Shown here piece by piece: positions 22,666-23,866 of a stretch of DNA of 23,866 bases. Made by a program: the position numbers and the translations under genes. Position 1 is the stretch's first letter, and the number at the start of each line of letters is the position of its first letter. The stretch is taken from positions 1-23,866 of the forward strand of contig JBMOGA010000056.1 in NCBI GenBank assembly GCA_049318625.1, given 5' to 3'. The stretch is from JBMOGA01 sp049318625. GTDB lineage: Bacteria; Pseudomonadota; Alphaproteobacteria; Rhizobiales; Hyphomicrobiaceae. The notes beneath the pieces were generated by a model. The model made no database searches and was not told the origin of the DNA. It saw nothing but the letters and a program-made list of their open reading frames with translations.

Positions 22666-22701
22666 CCGGATCGGTCGTCGGCCGGGCCGGCGACGATCCG
22701 G
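22666..22701 (+). promoter_or_regulatory. Large stem-loop between mdh and ridA
   Basis: The sequence folds as an outer 6-bp stem (CCGGAT / ATCCGG), a small internal loop, and an inner 9-bp stem (GTCGTCGGC / GCCGGCGAC, one G-U pair) closed by CGG. No T run follows. In the 99-base mdh-ridA gap it may act as a partial terminator, attenuator or processing and stability element. Confidence 0.5.
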
Positions 22702-22750
22702 AGGCGAACGTCCAACCTCCCATCGATCGTCGGCCCGATTCCGAGGAAGC

Positions 22751-23137
22751 ATGATCAAGAAAGCCATTGCCGCCCCGCCGCTGAAAGCGCTCGGCCCCTA
22801 CTCGCTGGCTACAGAAACCAATGGTCTGGTGTTCGTCTCCGGCCAGATCCCCGTCGATCCGGCCACCGGCAAGATGGTCGAAGGCGACATCGGTGTCGTC
22901 ACCCGCCAAGTCTTCGAGAACCTGAAGGTCATTCTGGCGGCCGCCGGCCTCGGCTTTCAGCATGTCATCAAGGCGACCGTGTTCCTGGTCGATCTTGGCG
23001 ACTTCGCCGGAATGAACGACGTCTACAAGACTTACATGCCAGAGCCCTTTCCCGCCCGTTCGACCATCCAGGTCGCCGCATTGCCGCTCGGCGCCCGGGT
23101 GGAAATCGAGCTGGTCGCGGATCGCGAAGCGGCTTGA
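22751..23137 (+). CDS. ridA: RidA family reactive imine deaminase
   Basis: RidA hydrolyses reactive enamine/imine products of PLP enzymes, such as 2-iminobutanoate and 2-iminopropanoate, to the keto acids and ammonia. The 128-residue length is exactly that of the family. The active-site residues are visible: Y17 in LGPYSLA, R103 in FPARSTIQVAALP (equivalent to E. coli R105) and E120 in VEIELVA. VFVSGQIPVDPATG at 27-40 is another signature. The key arginine suggests true imine deaminase activity. The ATG has GAGG 4 bases upstream. It lies between mdh and sucC on the same strand, 99 bases after mdh and 87 before sucC, an unexpected guest in a TCA operon. Other Rid subfamilies are less likely. 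Confidence 0.93.
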   Translation: MIKKAIAAPPLKALGPYSLATETNGLVFVSGQIPVDPATGKMVEGDIGVVTRQVFENLKVILAAAGLGFQHVIKATVFLVDLGDFAGMNDVYKTYMPEPFPARSTIQVAALPLGARVEIELVADREAA

Positions 23138-23224
23138 GGCCGGTAGACGACTGACTGAGGCACGCCAAGGTGATCGGTGGCACGGCTCCACCGGCAGGGC
23201 ACAGCGAGAAGGTGGAGCGACCCC

Positions 23225-23866
23225 ATGAACATCCACGAGTACCAGGCGAAAGAAATCTACCGCCAGTACGGCGTGCCGACACCCTCGGGCCATGCCGCCT
23301 TCACGGTGGAAGAGGCGGTGGCCGCCGCCAAGAAGCTGCCTGGCCCGGTCTGGGTGGTGAAGGCGCAGATCCACGCTGGCGGTCGCGGCAAGGGCAAGTT
23401 CAAGGAGGCTGACGCCGGCGACAAGGGCGGCGTTCGTCTCGCGAAGTCCGTGGAAGAAGTCGAGACCTTCGCCAAACAGATGCTCGGCAAGACGCTGGTG
23501 ACCTTGCAGACCGGTGACGCCGGCCGCGTCGTCAAGCGCCTGTACGTGGAGGATGGCTCGGCCATCGAACGCGAGCTGTATCTCTCGGCCCTCGTCGATC
23601 GCGTCACCTCGCGCGTGTCGTTCATCGCCAGCGAGGCCGGCGGCATGGACATCGAGAAGGTCGCTCACGACACCCCGGAGAAGATCTTCACGCTGTCGAT
23701 CGACCCGGCTTCGGGCTTCTCCGGCTTCCACGGCCGCAAGATCGCTTTCGCGCTCGGCCTCAAGGGCGACCAAGTCAACCAGTGCGTGAAGCTGGTCGGC
23801 AACCTGTTCCGGATGTTCGTCGAGAAGGACATGAGCCTGCTCGAGATCAATCCGCTGGTCGTCACC
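23225..23866 (+). CDS. sucC: Succinyl-CoA synthetase beta subunit, N-terminal part (3' end outside window)
   Basis: SucC is the nucleotide- and succinate-binding subunit of succinyl-CoA synthetase, which makes ATP or GTP while converting succinyl-CoA to succinate. The first 214 codons are present, about half of the usual 390-400. It begins MNIHEYQAKEIYRQYGVP, the standard opening, and has the ATP-grasp segment VVKAQIHAGGRGKGKFK near 43-59. EDGSAIERELYLSALVDR follows, and the window ends in SLLEINPLVVT, whose glutamate and asparagine bind metal and nucleotide. The ATG has GGAG 8 bases upstream. sucD and the oxoglutarate dehydrogenase genes would be expected next, beyond the window. Confidence 0.96.
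   Translation, partial: MNIHEYQAKEIYRQYGVPTPSGHAAFTVEEAVAAAKKLPGPVWVVKAQIHAGGRGKGKFKEADAGDKGGVRLAKSVEEVETFAKQMLGKTLVTLQTGDAGRVVKRLYVEDGSAIERELYLSALVDRVTSRVSFIASEAGGMDIEKVAHDTPEKIFTLSIDPASGFSGFHGRKIAFALGLKGDQVNQCVKLVGNLFRMFVEKDMSLLEINPLVVT

Noticed and set aside
20672..23773. Stop-free minus-strand frame of over 1,000 codons opposite zapE, mdh, ridA and sucC
   Set aside because: It is antisense to four certain genes, its translation is low-quality, Arg/Asp/Gly/His-rich sequence with no family motif, and long stop-free antisense frames are common at this GC content.

Overview
The window reads as chromosomal DNA of an alphaproteobacterium, most likely a member of the Hyphomicrobiales (Rhizobiales). 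The grounds are high GC, the divergent acnA / ccmABCDG pair, the mdh-(ridA)-sucC order, a lysine/alanine-rich histone H1-like protein, a small Omp25-like porin-type protein, and frequent GTG/TTG starts. It is gene-dense and housekeeping in character. I see no rRNA, tRNA, CRISPR array, insertion sequence, integrase or phage gene.

Layout, left to right. (1) 1-4013: the 5' part of aconitase (acnA, minus strand) diverges from a tightly overlapping cytochrome c maturation operon, ccmA-ccmB-ccmC-ccmD-ccmG. (2) 4014-5874: a minus-strand pair, Na+/H+ antiporter nhaA followed by a beta-carbonic anhydrase. The anhydrase abuts ccmG tail to tail with no spacer. (3) 6040-8091: a 683-residue protein with two AAA+ cassettes and an unrecognised N-terminal region. 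(4) 8104-10843: a minus-strand operon of a FOXRED1-like FAD oxidoreductase, pyridoxal kinase (pdxY) and a DUF429 protein. (5) 10935-12866: a divergent pair, a (3S)-malyl-CoA thioesterase-like protein (mcl2) and a mesaconyl-CoA hydratase-like protein (mch), which point to the ethylmalonyl-CoA pathway. (6) 12987-18328: succinate dehydrogenase. sdhC-sdhD-sdhA are contiguous, but sdhB is separated from them by an opposite-strand outer-membrane protein gene and a membrane-anchored protein of unknown function. (7) 18478-20227: an H1-like DNA-binding protein, a low-molecular-weight phosphatase/ArsC-like protein that has lost its catalytic cysteine, and a GNAT acetyltransferase. (8) 20423-23866: the AFG1/ZapE ATPase, malate dehydrogenase, RidA and the 5' part of succinyl-CoA synthetase beta (sucC).

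The central theme is the TCA cycle and the respiratory chain. Aconitase, succinate dehydrogenase, malate dehydrogenase and succinyl-CoA synthetase are all here. Mcl2 and Mch deliver C4/C5 CoA intermediates that end as malate and succinate, and the Ccm proteins mature c-type cytochromes. The points most worth a second look are the tandem AAA+ protein, the cysteine-less ArsC/LMW-PTP protein, the split sdh locus with an unknown membrane protein before sdhB, and the FOXRED1-like gene in one operon with pdxY and DUF429. No clearly new multi-gene system stands out. All assignments rest on motif reading and remembered family features; no database search was run.
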